NCBI RefSeq assembly: GCF_012641395.1
Contig: NZ_JABAIH010000001.1
Location: forward strand, 372,001 to 436,000
DNA length: 64,000 nt
Origin: Rhizobium sp. P32RR-XVIII
Lineage (GTDB): Bacteria > Pseudomonadota > Alphaproteobacteria > Rhizobiales > Rhizobiaceae
Reading direction: 5' to 3'
Positions 17,038 through 26,377 of this stretch are shown one piece after another (the stretch's first letter is position 1; every line of letters starts with the position of its first letter). The translations under genes and the position numbers were made by a program. The notes under the pieces are model-generated. The model was not told the DNA's origin and searched no databases. It saw only the letters and a program-made list of their open reading frames with translations.

Positions 17038-17511
17038 GTAGTCGAAAGGCTCCGCCGTCGTCTTGACGTCCTCGCCGGGGGCTTTCGGATAGATGACGCC
17101 CTTGCGCAGGATGATGTTGGCGTAGAGACGCGGCTCGCTCGTCTGGATAACGGCGTGGGCGGCGCGTACGCGATTGTAGAAATCCTGGCCGACGAGTGGC
17201 GTCACTTGGCGATGCGGCTCGTGCTTGGCGCAGCAGTCGATCATCTCCTCGTGGACGGGGTCGAGCTTGTCGCGCTCGGATTTCACCGTCGAGCGGAAGA
17301 TCGCTTCCGCCACGAAGTCGTCGATCGGCAGGACGCTGAGAACGGCGTCGAGTACAGGCACGATACCGTGACCGTCGAGGCGGATCAGCCGGCGCGCATG
17401 CTCGACACCCGGATAATTGCCGTCGACGATGGCGATTTCGTCGCCGTGGCCCATCTCCCGTAGCGTCGCAAGCAATTGCGGACTTAAGAGAGGATCAAGC
17501 CCCTTCAGCAT
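17035..17511 (-). CDS. RbsD/FucU-family sugar mutarotase
   Basis: 158 residues. RbsD/FucU signs are MLKGLDPLLSP at the start, the catalytic-loop MGHGDEIAIVDGNYPG, and a C-terminal YANIILRKGV. These proteins speed interconversion of pyranose and furanose or alpha and beta sugar anomers. The ATG at 17511 overlaps the end of frcR by 17 bp, so the two are co-transcribed. Its place beside the fructose importer suggests it handles fructose or ribose anomers. A paralog lies at 50369-50815. Confidence 0.85.
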   Translation of the reverse strand: MLKGLDPLLSPQLLATLREMGHGDEIAIVDGNYPGVEHARRLIRLDGHGIVPVLDAVLSVLPIDDFVAEAIFRSTVKSERDKLDPVHEEMIDCCAKHEPHRQVTPLVGQDFYNRVRAAHAVIQTSEPRLYANIILRKGVIYPKAPGEDVKTTAEPFDY

Positions 17512-18742
17512 TCTCGATCTCCTTGAAGAGTACATTCTGATCGGTCAGATAGCGGGCGAAAATCGGCAGGCTAGCTCCGCCGATGGCGCGTGCCTGGGCC
17601 CCGACCGCGCCTTCGATAATCTCCGGCATGACGACGCCCTGCAGGTCAAGCTTCGCCGCTTCCTGGATGGTCGCATGCACGATACGCTTGCGCACCCAGC
17701 CGGGGAAGCCGCCGTCGATGACGGCTGCGCTGAAATCGATGATCGAGGCTGCAGCGACGATCGCCTGCGCCAGCGCTTTCGCCGTATCCTGGATCCAGGT
17801 TTCCATCGGTTCGCCGAAATCCACCCAGTCGTTGGCGGAATACCAGAGCGGCTGAGGGTCGATGCCCTTCTCGCGCAGCATGTTTTCAAGCACGAAGATC
17901 GAGGCGATATCGAGAAGCTGACGGTTTTCACCATTCTTGCCGCGGACCGGGAGAGGGCCAATCGCGCCTGCGGTGCCCGTGCGGCCGGAGAAGATTGCCG
18001 AGTTGAGAACGATGCCGCCGCCGATGAAGGAGCCGATGAAAAGATAGACGAAATCTGGATAGGACGGGCCGACGCCGAAAACGAGCTCCGCCCCGCAGGC
18101 GCTGGTCGCGTCGTTTTGCAGATAGACCGGATGCGAGACGCGGGCCGCAACTTCCGCCTGCAGGTCGAACCCGCGCCAGACCTCCATCGCGCCCTCCGGG
18201 GCACCGACCTCGTCAGCCCAGTTCCAAAGCTCGAAAGGAGCCGCAATGCCCAGTCCAGCGACACGGCTTCGCTGCTTGTCGTCAAGCCTGCATTCGAGTT
18301 CCCCAATGCCGGCGATGATAAAATCAAGTATTTCGCCGGGCAATGGATAGGCATAGGTCCGGTGCAGTTGCATGCGGATGCGTCCGACGAAATCCATCAA
18401 CACCAGATCGGCGCTGCGGCGACCCATCTTGACCCCGAAGGAATAGACGGCGTCCGGATTGAGAAGCATCGGGATCGACGGTTGCCCGACGCGGCCACGC
18501 ACGGGTTCGCCTCTTGAAAGCAGGCCCTCCTTCTCCAATTCCCGCATGATGACGGAAACGGTCTGGGCGGAAAGACCGCTGCGGCGTGCGATATCGGCTT
18601 TCGAAAGGGAGCCGTAGAGGCGTACCAACGAAAGGACAAGCCGCTCGTTATAGGCGCGGACCCTGATCTGGTTCGCGCCTCCGGCGGGGTTCAGAATTGG
18701 TGGTGGAGCCGGTGCTTGCACCGGACCGTCCAAGGACGACAT
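17495..18742 (-). CDS. frcR: ROK-family transcriptional regulator FrcR
   Basis: 415 residues. The N-terminal winged helix (SLSKADIARRSGLSAQTVSVI) is followed by a ROK sugar-kinase-like domain, including GSFIGGGIVLN and the late GGFPGWVRK. It is divergent from frcBCAK and is the probable repressor of that operon, responding to fructose or a phosphorylated derivative. The assignment rests on the conserved neighbourhood known from S. meliloti. A short inverted repeat in the frcB promoter is its best candidate operator. Confidence 0.85.
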   Translation of the reverse strand: MSSLDGPVQAPAPPPILNPAGGANQIRVRAYNERLVLSLVRLYGSLSKADIARRSGLSAQTVSVIMRELEKEGLLSRGEPVRGRVGQPSIPMLLNPDAVYSFGVKMGRRSADLVLMDFVGRIRMQLHRTYAYPLPGEILDFIIAGIGELECRLDDKQRSRVAGLGIAAPFELWNWADEVGAPEGAMEVWRGFDLQAEVAARVSHPVYLQNDATSACGAELVFGVGPSYPDFVYLFIGSFIGGGIVLNSAIFSGRTGTAGAIGPLPVRGKNGENRQLLDIASIFVLENMLREKGIDPQPLWYSANDWVDFGEPMETWIQDTAKALAQAIVAAASIIDFSAAVIDGGFPGWVRKRIVHATIQEAAKLDLQGVVMPEIIEGAVGAQARAIGGASLPIFARYLTDQNVLFKEIENAEGA

Positions 18743-18826
18743 TGGCCACTCCTCCCGTTCATTGGCCTATGCCTCATTTTTTATCAGCATGCCATAGGGA
18801 ATTAATAATTCAATCAGATTTATTTA

Positions 18827-18856
18827 TTGACAAGCGAATTTCTTTTCGCTCTTAAT
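18827..18856 (+). promoter_or_regulatory. frcB promoter with inverted repeat in the spacer
   Basis: TTGACA (18827-18832) and CTTAAT (18851-18856) are 18 bp apart. The spacer is an inverted repeat, AGCGAA-6 nt-TTCGCT (18833-18850), well placed for a repressor such as FrcR to block polymerase. Confidence 0.6.
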
Positions 18857-18971
18857 TGCGATCGTCAACGGTAGGGACGGCCTTTTGGGGGAGACAATCC
18901 GCAGGGTCGTCCCGTGCTTCATATTCCGGTTCTGCCATGCGGGCGTTCCGGCTAATCTGTGGGAGGAATTC

Positions 18972-19991
18972 ATGAAGAAATCAGTTCTTGCTTTCGGCGC
19001 GCTCGCGCTCGGCGTCGCCTTTTCCGCTCCGGCGATGGCGGCAGATGTTTCCGCCTGCCTGATCACCAAAACCGACACCAATCCCTTTTTCGTGAAGATG
19101 AAGGAAGGTGCGACTGCCAAGGCCAAAGAGCTTGGCATGACGCTGAAGTCCTACGCAGGCAAGATCGACGGCGACAGTGAAACCCAGGTGGCGGCCATCG
19201 AAACCTGCATAGCAGACGGGGCAAAAGGTATTCTGCTGACCGCCTCCGATACCAAGGGCATCGTTCCCGTGGTGAAAAAGGCGCGTGATGCGGGAATTCT
19301 GGTGATCGCGCTGGATACGCCTCTCGATCCGATCGATGCGGCTGATTCCACCTTCGCCACTGACAACTTCCTTGCTGGAAAGTTGATCGGCCAGTGGGCC
19401 GCCGCAACGCTCGGCGATGCCGCCAAAGACGCGAAGGTTGCCTTCCTCGACCTGACCCCGGCACAGCCGACGGTCGGCGTCCTCCGTGACCAGGGCTTCA
19501 TGACGGGCTTTGGCATGGATACGAAGGATCCCAACAAGATCGGCGACGAAGACGACTCGCGCATCGTCGGCCACGACGTCACCAACGGTAACGAGGAAGG
19601 TGGACGCACCGCGATGGAGAACCTTCTCCAGAAGGATCCGACCATCAATGTCGTCTATACGATCAACGAGCCGGCCGCTGCCGGTGCGTTCCAGTCCCTG
19701 AAGGCCGTCGGACGCGACAAGGACGTCCTGATCGTCTCCGTTGATGGTGGCTGCCCGGGCGTCAAGAACGTCACGGAAGGCGTCATCGGTGCAACCTCTC
19801 AACAGTATCCGTTGCAGATGGCGGCGCTCGGCATGGAAGCCATCAAGAAGTTCGCCGACAGCGGCGAAAAGCCTAAGCCGACCGAAGGAAAGAATTTCTT
19901 CGATACCGGCGTCTCGCTGGTGACCGACAAGCCCGCATCGGGTGTCGAATCGATCGACACCAAGGCCGGCATGGACAAGTGCTGGGGCTAG
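18972..19991 (+). CDS. frcB: fructose ABC transporter substrate-binding protein FrcB
   Basis: 339 residues with a Sec signal peptide ([14 protein letters not shown], cleavage near AMAA) and a periplasmic sugar-binding fold of the ribose/galactose class ([13 protein letters not shown], then [14 protein letters not shown] and VSVDGGCPG). FrcB binds D-fructose, and in S. meliloti also ribose and mannose. The ATG at 18972 follows GGGAGGAATTC; longer frames lack a signal. A GC-rich hairpin sits between this gene and the permease. Confidence 0.92.
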   Translation: MKKSVLAFGALALGVAFSAPAMAADVSACLITKTDTNPFFVKMKEGATAKAKELGMTLKSYAGKIDGDSETQVAAIETCIADGAKGILLTASDTKGIVPVVKKARDAGILVIALDTPLDPIDAADSTFATDNFLAGKLIGQWAAATLGDAAKDAKVAFLDLTPAQPTVGVLRDQGFMTGFGMDTKDPNKIGDEDDSRIVGHDVTNGNEEGGRTAMENLLQKDPTINVVYTINEPAAAGAFQSLKAVGRDKDVLIVSVDGGCPGVKNVTEGVIGATSQQYPLQMAALGMEAIKKFADSGEKPKPTEGKNFFDTGVSLVTDKPASGVESIDTKAGMDKCWG

Positions 19992-20012
19992 GAAGCCGCA
20001 GCCGATGCGAAG

Positions 20013-20034
20013 GCGGGGGCGCGCTTGCCCCCGC
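20013..20034 (+). promoter_or_regulatory. intercistronic hairpin between frcB and frcC
   Basis: GCGGGGGC (20013-20020) pairs with GCCCCCGC (20027-20034) around a 6-nt loop, with no T-tract. Such structures after binding-protein genes stabilise the upstream message or reduce read-through, which would favour FrcB over the membrane parts. Confidence 0.6.
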
Positions 20035-20160
20035 TGCCCGACTCATCTTTGACAGCACGCCGAATTGGGTGCAGCTTAATCGAAATCGCTAAAATACCGG
20101 ACCCTGCAAGCCGGGCAGCGATGCGCCCCCGGAAATGGGGCTCAGGCGGGAGGAATATCC

Positions 20161-21240
20161 ATGAGCGAGCCTACTACAGCCGCACCGCATCACGACTACG
20201 AAAAAGTTCTCAGGGACAGTTCGACCGAGGTCGCCTCATTCGACACGCATGAGCGGACAGCCCTTCAGAAGTTCCAGCATTTCCTGCATTCCAGTCCTTC
20301 GACAGTGTCGCTGATCGTGCTGGTACTGTCGCTGATCGTCTTCGGGGTCCTGCTCGGGACCAAGTTTTTCTCTGCCTTTGCCTTGACGCTGATCCTGCAG
20401 CAGGTCGCGATTACCGGCATCGTCGGCGCGGCCCAGACGCTGGTCATCATGACCGCCGGCATCGATCTGTCGGTTGGCGCTATCATGGTCCTCTCTTCCG
20501 TCGTCATGGGGCAGTTCGTCTTCCGCTATGGCTTTCCGCCGACTATTGCCATTCTCTGCGGTTTCGCTCTGGGCGCGCTCTGTGGCTATATCAACGGGCT
20601 GCTCGTTGCGCGCATGAAGCTTCCGCCATTCATCGTCACGCTCGGCATGTGGCAGATCGTGCTGGCGACCAACTTCCTCTATTCCGCGAACGAGACCATT
20701 CGGGCGCAGGACATCGAGACGAATGCGCCGATGCTGCAGTTCTTCGGCAACACGTTCCGTGTCGGCGGTGCGGTCTTCACCTATGGCGTCGTCGCCTTGG
20801 TGCTGCTCGTTGCCCTCCTGTGGTACGTCCTCAATCATACAGCCTGGGGGCGCCATGTTTATGCCGTAGGCGATGATCCGGAAGCGGCGCAGCTTGCCGG
20901 TGTTAACGTCAAGCGCATGCTGATTTCCGTCTACGTACTTTCGGGCGTGATCTGTGCGCTCGCCGGCTGGGCCCTGATCGGCCGTCTCGGCTCCGTCTCT
21001 CCGACGGCAGGCCAGTTCGCCAATATCGAATCCATTACGGCAGTGGTGATCGGCGGTATCTCGCTCTTCGGCGGACGCGGTTCGGTCTTGGGCATGTTGT
21101 TCGGTGCGCTGATCGTGGGCGTCTTCTCGCTCGGTCTGCGCCTGCTTGGGACGGACGTGCAATGGACTTATCTCTTGATCGGCGTGCTCATCATTGCTGC
21201 CGTCGCGATTGACCAGTGGATCAGAAAGGTAGCAGGCTGA
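20161..21240 (+). CDS. frcC: fructose ABC transporter permease FrcC
   Basis: 359 residues, about eight to ten membrane segments, of the RbsC-like family (ITAGIDLSVGAIM, AVGDDPEAAQLAGVNV, GGISLFGGRGSV). It forms the channel of the fructose importer. An unusually polar N-terminus of about 45 residues precedes the first segment. The ATG follows GGGAGGAATATCC. Its stop overlaps the frcA start by one base (TGATG). Confidence 0.92.
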   Translation: MSEPTTAAPHHDYEKVLRDSSTEVASFDTHERTALQKFQHFLHSSPSTVSLIVLVLSLIVFGVLLGTKFFSAFALTLILQQVAITGIVGAAQTLVIMTAGIDLSVGAIMVLSSVVMGQFVFRYGFPPTIAILCGFALGALCGYINGLLVARMKLPPFIVTLGMWQIVLATNFLYSANETIRAQDIETNAPMLQFFGNTFRVGGAVFTYGVVALVLLVALLWYVLNHTAWGRHVYAVGDDPEAAQLAGVNVKRMLISVYVLSGVICALAGWALIGRLGSVSPTAGQFANIESITAVVIGGISLFGGRGSVLGMLFGALIVGVFSLGLRLLGTDVQWTYLLIGVLIIAAVAIDQWIRKVAG

Positions 21241-22022
21241 TGGCTCAGGAACCCATTCTCACCACGCGCGGCCTCGTCAAGCGCTATGGCCGGGTCACGG
21301 CTCTCGACCATGCCGACTTCGATCTCTATCCGGGCGAAATCCTTGCCGTCATCGGCGACAACGGCGCCGGCAAATCCTCGCTGATCAAGGCGATCTCCGG
21401 AGCTGTACGTCCGGACGAAGGCGAAATCCGCCTCGAAGGGCAGCCGGTGCACTTCCGCTCGCCGATCGACGCCCGCAAGGCTGGCATCGAGACGGTCTAC
21501 CAGAACCTGGCACTGTCGCCGGCACTCTCGATTGCCGACAACATGTTCCTCGGCCGCGAAATCCGCAAGCCGGGCTTCATGGGCCAATATCTGCGCAAGC
21601 TCGATCACAAGGCGATGGAAAAGATGGCCCGTGCCAAGCTTAACGAACTCGGCCTGATGACCATCCAGAACATCAACCAGGCGGTGGAGACGCTCTCGGG
21701 TGGCCAGCGCCAGGGCGTGGCAGTGGCTCGTGCGGCTGCCTTCGGCTCGAAGATGGTCATCATGGACGAACCGACGGCTGCTCTCGGCGTCAAGGAAAGC
21801 CGGCGGGTTCTGGAACTGATCCTCGATGTTCGGGCCCGCGGACTGCCGATCGTGCTCATCTCCCACAACATGCCGCATGTCTTCGAAGTGGCCGACCGCA
21901 TCCACATCCACCGCCTCGGTCGGCGCCTGACGGTTATCAATCCGAAGGAATACACAATGTCCGACGCCGTCGCCTTCATGACCGGCGCCAAGACACCTCC
22001 GTCGGAAACGGTCGCCGCATGA
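21240..22022 (+). CDS. frcA: fructose ABC transporter ATP-binding protein FrcA
   Basis: 260 residues with a single ABC domain: Walker A GDNGAGKSSL, signature LSGGQRQGVAVARA, Walker B KMVIMDEPTAALG, and the switch His in LISHNM. Most sugar importers of this class have two fused ABC domains; FrcA has one and should work as a homodimer. The start overlaps frcC and the end overlaps frcK (ATGA). Confidence 0.93.
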   Translation: MAQEPILTTRGLVKRYGRVTALDHADFDLYPGEILAVIGDNGAGKSSLIKAISGAVRPDEGEIRLEGQPVHFRSPIDARKAGIETVYQNLALSPALSIADNMFLGREIRKPGFMGQYLRKLDHKAMEKMARAKLNELGLMTIQNINQAVETLSGGQRQGVAVARAAAFGSKMVIMDEPTAALGVKESRRVLELILDVRARGLPIVLISHNMPHVFEVADRIHIHRLGRRLTVINPKEYTMSDAVAFMTGAKTPPSETVAA

Positions 22023-22645
22023 GCGAAGAGGTCGAAAATATCGCCGGCGAGGTCATCAGACGCGCCGGCGATGCAAGGCGGTTCCTGATCGCCATCGCCG
22101 GCCCGCCGGGTGCCGGCAAATCCACCATGGCCGAAGGTCTGGCCGAGGCGCTGAAAGCGAGGAGCGAGAGCGCGGAAGTGCTCCCCATGGACGGCTTTCA
22201 CATGGACAATGCGATCCTCATCGAGCGCGGCTTGCTCGCCCGCAAGGGCATCCCGGAAACCTTCGATGTTCGCGGCTTCCTGGATATCATACGTGCCGTC
22301 AGGCCTGCGGATCAGGAGGTTCTCGTGCCGGTCTTCGACCGCTCGCGCGAACTTGCGATCGCCTCTGCGCGCGTCGTCTCGCCGGAGCATCGCTTCATCA
22401 TCGTCGAGGGTAACTATCTGCTGCTCAGCCTCGGTAAGTGGGCGGAGCTCGAGGGCATCTTCGACTACACCGTCATGCTCGCCCCGCCGATCGAGGTCCT
22501 GGAAGAGCGCCTCTGGGCGCGCTGGCGCGGCTACAAGCTGACGGAAGAGCAAGCGAGCGCCAAGGTCTATGGCAACGACCTGCCGAACGGCAGGCTGATC
22601 CTCGCCAACCGCCGTCCCGCCGATATCACGCTCGAGATTGCCTGA
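22019..22645 (+). CDS. frcK: P-loop kinase-like protein FrcK
   Basis: 208 residues of the uridine kinase / phosphoribulokinase-like P-loop family: Walker A GPPGAGKSTM (about 28-37), then PMDGFHMDN and VEGNYLLL. It is the fourth gene of the frc operon. A role as sugar kinase has been suggested for this gene but it is not needed for transport, so its substrate remains open. It overlaps frcA by four bases. Confidence 0.87.
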   Translation: MSEEVENIAGEVIRRAGDARRFLIAIAGPPGAGKSTMAEGLAEALKARSESAEVLPMDGFHMDNAILIERGLLARKGIPETFDVRGFLDIIRAVRPADQEVLVPVFDRSRELAIASARVVSPEHRFIIVEGNYLLLSLGKWAELEGIFDYTVMLAPPIEVLEERLWARWRGYKLTEEQASAKVYGNDLPNGRLILANRRPADITLEIA

Positions 22646-22762
22646 TCCTGTGTGATTGCGCCTGGCGTGCTCGCCTTGCGGAGCCTGGAGAATCGGTGCA
22701 TCCTCACCCGAATACAACTTCTGCTTTGCAGCGGAGGTTCTGTGGGCCAGAGGGAGCCGGAC

Positions 22763-23110
22763 ATGAACTTCACGGAAGCCGTATCGTCAGTCTTCTCAAA
22801 ATACGCCGTCTTCAGCGGCCGGGCCGGGCGCCCGGAATTCTGGCTGTTTGCGCTCTTCAATGTGATCGCGTCTTTGGTCGTTGCATTCATCGACAATCTG
22901 TTGTTCGGCCACGAGATCCTCGGTGCAATCTATGGCCTCGGCGTGCTGCTTCCCAGCCTTGCCGTCGCTGTCCGCCGACTGCACGACATAGACCGCTCCG
23001 GCTGGTGGATTCTGGTCGGTCTCGTCCCGCTGATCGGCTGGATCATCCTGCTCATCTGGTATATCCGCCCAGGAACGCCCGGCCCGAACCAGTACGGTCC
23101 GCCGGTCTGA
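22763..23110 (+). CDS. DUF805-family inner membrane protein
   Basis: 115 residues. The DUF805 pattern is clear: FSGRAGRPEFWLFALFN near the start, several hydrophobic segments, RRLHDIDRSGWW, and a C-terminal RPGTPGPNQYG tail. The family function is unknown. The ATG at 22763 was chosen because the conserved N-terminus starts shortly after it. It lies between frcK and pyrC and is probably independent of both. Confidence 0.88.
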   Translation: MNFTEAVSSVFSKYAVFSGRAGRPEFWLFALFNVIASLVVAFIDNLLFGHEILGAIYGLGVLLPSLAVAVRRLHDIDRSGWWILVGLVPLIGWIILLIWYIRPGTPGPNQYGPPV

Positions 23111-23195
23111 AAATCCGAGGCGAAATGTTGCCATTGCCCGCACAGGGGTGATAATGCCGGGGCTGAACCTATAGGCCAGCCGCCGGAGCCGCAGC

Positions 23196-24236
23196 ATGCA
23201 ATCGATCACCATTCGCCGTCCAGATGACTGGCACCTCCACCTACGTGACGGCGCGGTGCTGGAAGGGGTGATCGGCGATACCAGCCGCGATTTCGCTCGC
23301 GCCATCATCATGCCGAACCTCGTGCCGCCGGTCGTGACGACGGCGGACGCGGCAGCCTATCGCGAGCGGATCATGAAAGCCTTGCCGAAGGGCGATCGCT
23401 TCGAGCCGCTGATGACACTCTATCTCACGGAGCACACAAGCGCTGACGATGTGGAGGAAGGCTACAAAAGCGGCCTGATAACGGCGGTGAAACTCTATCC
23501 GGCAGGTGCCACCACCAATTCACATGGCGGCGTGCGCGACCTAGAAAAGGCGATGCCGGTGTTGGAGCGCATGGCGAAGATCGGTCTGCCGCTCTGCGTG
23601 CATGGCGAAGTCACGACGCCCGAGGTCGACATCTTCGATCGCGAAGCGGTGTTCATCGAGACCGTGCTGGACCCTTTGCGCAAGCGCCTGCCGGAGCTGA
23701 AGGTCACGATGGAGCATGTCACGACGGCCGACGGCATCAATTACATCAAGTCGTCGAAGGCCAACCTCGCAGGCTCCATCACCACACATCACCTGATCAT
23801 CAACCGCAATGCCATCCTCGTCGGCGGCATTCGCCCGCATTATTACTGCCTGCCGGTCGCCAAGCGCGAAAACCATCGGCTGGCGTTGCGTGCGGCAGCG
23901 GTCAGTGGCGACCAGCGGTTCTTCCTCGGCACGGACTCGGCGCCGCATGTCGATCCGCTGAAGGAATGCGCCTGCGGCTGTGCCGGCATCTACACGTCGG
24001 TTAACACTATGAGCTGCCTTGCGCATGTCTTCGAACAGGAAAACGCGCTCGAAAAGCTCGAAGCCTTTGTCTCGCTGAACGGCCCCGCCTGGTATGGCCT
24101 TCAGCCGAACGAAGAGCGCATCACGCTCGTGAGGCGTGAAAAACCCGTGGCGTTTCCGGCAAAGGTCGAAACGGGTGCTGGACTGGTGACCGTGTTCGAC
24201 CCCATGTTCCCGCTGCATTGGGAGGTTGAACGCTAG
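23196..24236 (+). CDS. pyrC: dihydroorotase (type II)
   Basis: 346 residues. Converts carbamoyl-aspartate to dihydroorotate in pyrimidine synthesis. The binuclear zinc site is visible: HLHLRD, the carboxylated lysine in [22 protein letters not shown] and the catalytic Asp in LGTDSAPH. Length and motifs match the short, E. coli-like dihydroorotases. pyrE lies 3.6 kb downstream on the same strand, separated by unrelated genes. Confidence 0.95.
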   Translation: MQSITIRRPDDWHLHLRDGAVLEGVIGDTSRDFARAIIMPNLVPPVVTTADAAAYRERIMKALPKGDRFEPLMTLYLTEHTSADDVEEGYKSGLITAVKLYPAGATTNSHGGVRDLEKAMPVLERMAKIGLPLCVHGEVTTPEVDIFDREAVFIETVLDPLRKRLPELKVTMEHVTTADGINYIKSSKANLAGSITTHHLIINRNAILVGGIRPHYYCLPVAKRENHRLALRAAAVSGDQRFFLGTDSAPHVDPLKECACGCAGIYTSVNTMSCLAHVFEQENALEKLEAFVSLNGPAWYGLQPNEERITLVRREKPVAFPAKVETGAGLVTVFDPMFPLHWEVER

Positions 24237-24304
24237 CGGTGCGGTCACGGGCCGCTTGCCGCTAGAGAGTGGCGGGAGGGCAGCACCGTCCGGCGCCCCA
24301 TCAA

Positions 24305-24793
24305 TCACGGGATCATCAAGGCCCGGACGAACGCGATTGCGGCAAGGAGCGATGCGGTGGTGCGAACATGGTTCCACCGCGTCCAGTCCTTCAGATAGTT
24401 ATTCCAGAGGCTTACCGTTTCTGCCCCGCTGCCGCTGAGTTTCGCCAGCGCATCGTTCATCGGCACGTTGAAAATGATGGTCGAGAGGAAGCATGCAACG
24501 ACATAGAGCGTCGCACCAGCCAGCATCCAGACGCTGGCGCTTCCACGCCAATCGATGAGCGCCAGGACGCCGATCAGCAGGCACAGGATCGCGGTCGGAA
24601 CGAACAGCACCATGAACGGCGAGCGCACGATGGTGACGTTGATCGAATTCATCGCCGCGATTCCCTGCTCCGGCGGAATGCGGGCGAAGGCCACCATGAT
24701 GAAGGTCGAAAAGGCGAAGAAGATACCGGCAACAAGACCGCTGCCGATCGCCGCCGCCGCAAGTGCGAGCATGAGGATCGTTGCCATGTTCAT
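24305..24793 (-). CDS. DUF1772 membrane protein (anthrone-oxygenase-like)
   Basis: 162 residues with four predicted membrane segments and the DUF1772 core (AGIFFAFSTFIM, MNSINVTIVRSPF, NVPMNDAL, WNHVRTTASLLA). Some relatives are described as anthrone oxygenases, but most are unassigned. It overlaps the upstream NAD(P)-binding protein gene by four bases, forming a two-gene operon behind the tandem operator at 25636-25680. Confidence 0.82.
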   Translation of the reverse strand: MNMATILMLALAAAAIGSGLVAGIFFAFSTFIMVAFARIPPEQGIAAMNSINVTIVRSPFMVLFVPTAILCLLIGVLALIDWRGSASVWMLAGATLYVVACFLSTIIFNVPMNDALAKLSGSGAETVSLWNNYLKDWTRWNHVRTTASLLAAIAFVRALMIP

Positions 24794-25614
24794 GCCCTCC
24801 AGACGCCGGTCGCCGCGGCCTCGCGGACATATTGGCCGAAGTCTTTCGGGGGCCGCCCGAGGATTTCCGTCACGCCGTGCATGACGCGCGAATTGCGGCC
24901 GTCGAGCACCTGACTGAAGAGCTCTTCCAGAAGATCAATTGCTTCTTCCGGCATCCCGCCCGAGGAAAGAACGGCTTTAAATTCGGCCATCGCTATCTGC
25001 CGGTAGCGGATCAGCCTGCCGGACGCTGCGGCAATTTCGGCAACCGCCTCGCTGAAAGTGAACGCGCGAGGTCCAGTCAGCTCATAGGTTTTGCCGCGAT
25101 GGCGCGGATCGGTCAGTGCAGCAACGGCAGCGTCGGCAATGTCGTTGGCATCGATGAAGGGTTCCTTTACCTCGCCCGCCGGCAGCGCGAGTTCTCCCGC
25201 AGCAATTGATTCCGCAAACGCGCCTTCGCTGAAGTTCTGGAAGAACCAGGAGGCTCGCAGGATCGTGTAGTCGATGCCCGAGGCCTTGAGGGCCTCCTCG
25301 CTACGCTCGGCGCCTTCCTCACCGCGGCCGGACAGTAGCACGATGTGCCGTAGCCCGCATTCTGCGGCTGTCTTGGCCAGTGCGCCGATAGCGTCGGCCG
25401 CCCACGCGACGGCGAGATCGGGCTGAAAGGCGACGTATGCGCTGGTGCCCCCCGCGAGTGCCGCGGGCCAGGTCGTCCTATTTCCCCAATCGAAGGGGCG
25501 GGCGCTGGACCGCGAGGCGAGGCGATACTTGAGGCCGAGATTTTCGAGGCGTGGCGCTACGCGGCCGCCGGTTTTGCCCGATCCGCCGACAAGGATGATT
25601 TCCGCATTCTGCAT
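24790..25614 (-). CDS. NmrA-like NAD(P)-binding protein
   Basis: 274 residues, atypical SDR (NmrA/HSCARG group): VGGSGKTGGRV cofactor loop at the N-terminus, LSGRGEEG, and an ILRASWFFQNF strand, with no YxxxK catalytic motif. These proteins act as redox-sensing binders or quinone/flavin reductases. First gene of the operon with the DUF1772 protein and divergent from a TetR gene. Confidence 0.83.
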   Translation of the reverse strand: MQNAEIILVGGSGKTGGRVAPRLENLGLKYRLASRSSARPFDWGNRTTWPAALAGGTSAYVAFQPDLAVAWAADAIGALAKTAAECGLRHIVLLSGRGEEGAERSEEALKASGIDYTILRASWFFQNFSEGAFAESIAAGELALPAGEVKEPFIDANDIADAAVAALTDPRHRGKTYELTGPRAFTFSEAVAEIAAASGRLIRYRQIAMAEFKAVLSSGGMPEEAIDLLEELFSQVLDGRNSRVMHGVTEILGRPPKDFGQYVREAAATGVWRA

Positions 25615-25635
25615 GTCGAATCCTCCTCCTAAAAA

Positions 25636-25680
25636 GAGAGAAACTCTCTCATTTGCGTAATGAGATAAACTCTCTTATTT
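25636..25680. promoter_or_regulatory. tandem 19-bp operator repeats for the divergent TetR regulator
   Basis: Two direct repeats, GAGAGAAACTCTCTCATTT (25636-25654) and GAGATAAACTCTCTTATTT (25662-25680), are 26 bp apart. The first contains a perfect GAGAG-AAA-CTCTC palindrome. They lie between the NmrA-like gene and the TetR gene, the standard place for autoregulatory TetR operators. Confidence 0.72.
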
Positions 25681-25711
25681 TAAGAGTCAATCGAAAATTG
25701 GAGAGCAGCGA

Positions 25712-26377
25712 ATGCCGGAGCCGGCGGCGGTCAAGCGCAAGAGACAGCAGGAGCCGACTGGCCAGCCGAGACGGATTCCGCGTCAGCAACGGGGGCGTGA
25801 CCGTTTCGAGAAGATACTCTTGGTGGCGATCGGCTTGATCGAAACGAAGGGCAGCGATGCCTTGAAGATGAGCGAAATCGTCGAAAAGGCCGGACTTTCC
25901 TTCGGGGCGCTGTACCAGTATTTCCCGGACAAGAGCTCCATCATCCGAACCCTCGCCGAGCGCTTCAACGAGCAGGGCAGACACTGCGTCGAGCAGGAAT
26001 TGGCCAAGGTGACGAGCCCCGAAACGCTGCAGCAGGCGCTCTGCAACATTGTCGATCAGTACTACGATTTTTTCCGCCGCGAGCCTGTCATGCGCGACAT
26101 CTGGCATGCAACGCAGGCCGACAAGCTGTTGCAGCGGGTCGACGCCGAGGACATGGAATTCCACGCACAGAGACTGTTCACGGTTCTGGCGAAGCTCTGG
26201 CCGAAGCGCGAAGCGCACGAATTGCTCTCGGTTGCGCGGCTGACGATGCATCTGCTGGCGGCGGCCGTGCGCTATTCGATCTCGGTCAGCGAGGAGGAAG
26301 GACGGGCCGCGATGGCGCTCTACAAGAAGATGCTGCCGGCCGATATCGGCGGCCTCCTCGATAGCGGCTCGTGTTAG
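25712..26377 (+). CDS. TetR-family regulator of the NmrA/DUF1772 operon
   Basis: 221 residues. A basic N-terminal tail (RIPRQQRGRDRF) precedes the helix-turn-helix (MSEIVEKAGLSFGALYQYFPDKSS). The C-terminal domain is all-helical and ligand-binding. It is divergent from the NmrA-like gene and the two operator repeats lie between them. The stop overlaps the stop of the converging DUF4010 gene. Confidence 0.88.
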   Translation: MPEPAAVKRKRQQEPTGQPRRIPRQQRGRDRFEKILLVAIGLIETKGSDALKMSEIVEKAGLSFGALYQYFPDKSSIIRTLAERFNEQGRHCVEQELAKVTSPETLQQALCNIVDQYYDFFRREPVMRDIWHATQADKLLQRVDAEDMEFHAQRLFTVLAKLWPKREAHELLSVARLTMHLLAAAVRYSISVSEEEGRAAMALYKKMLPADIGGLLDSGSC

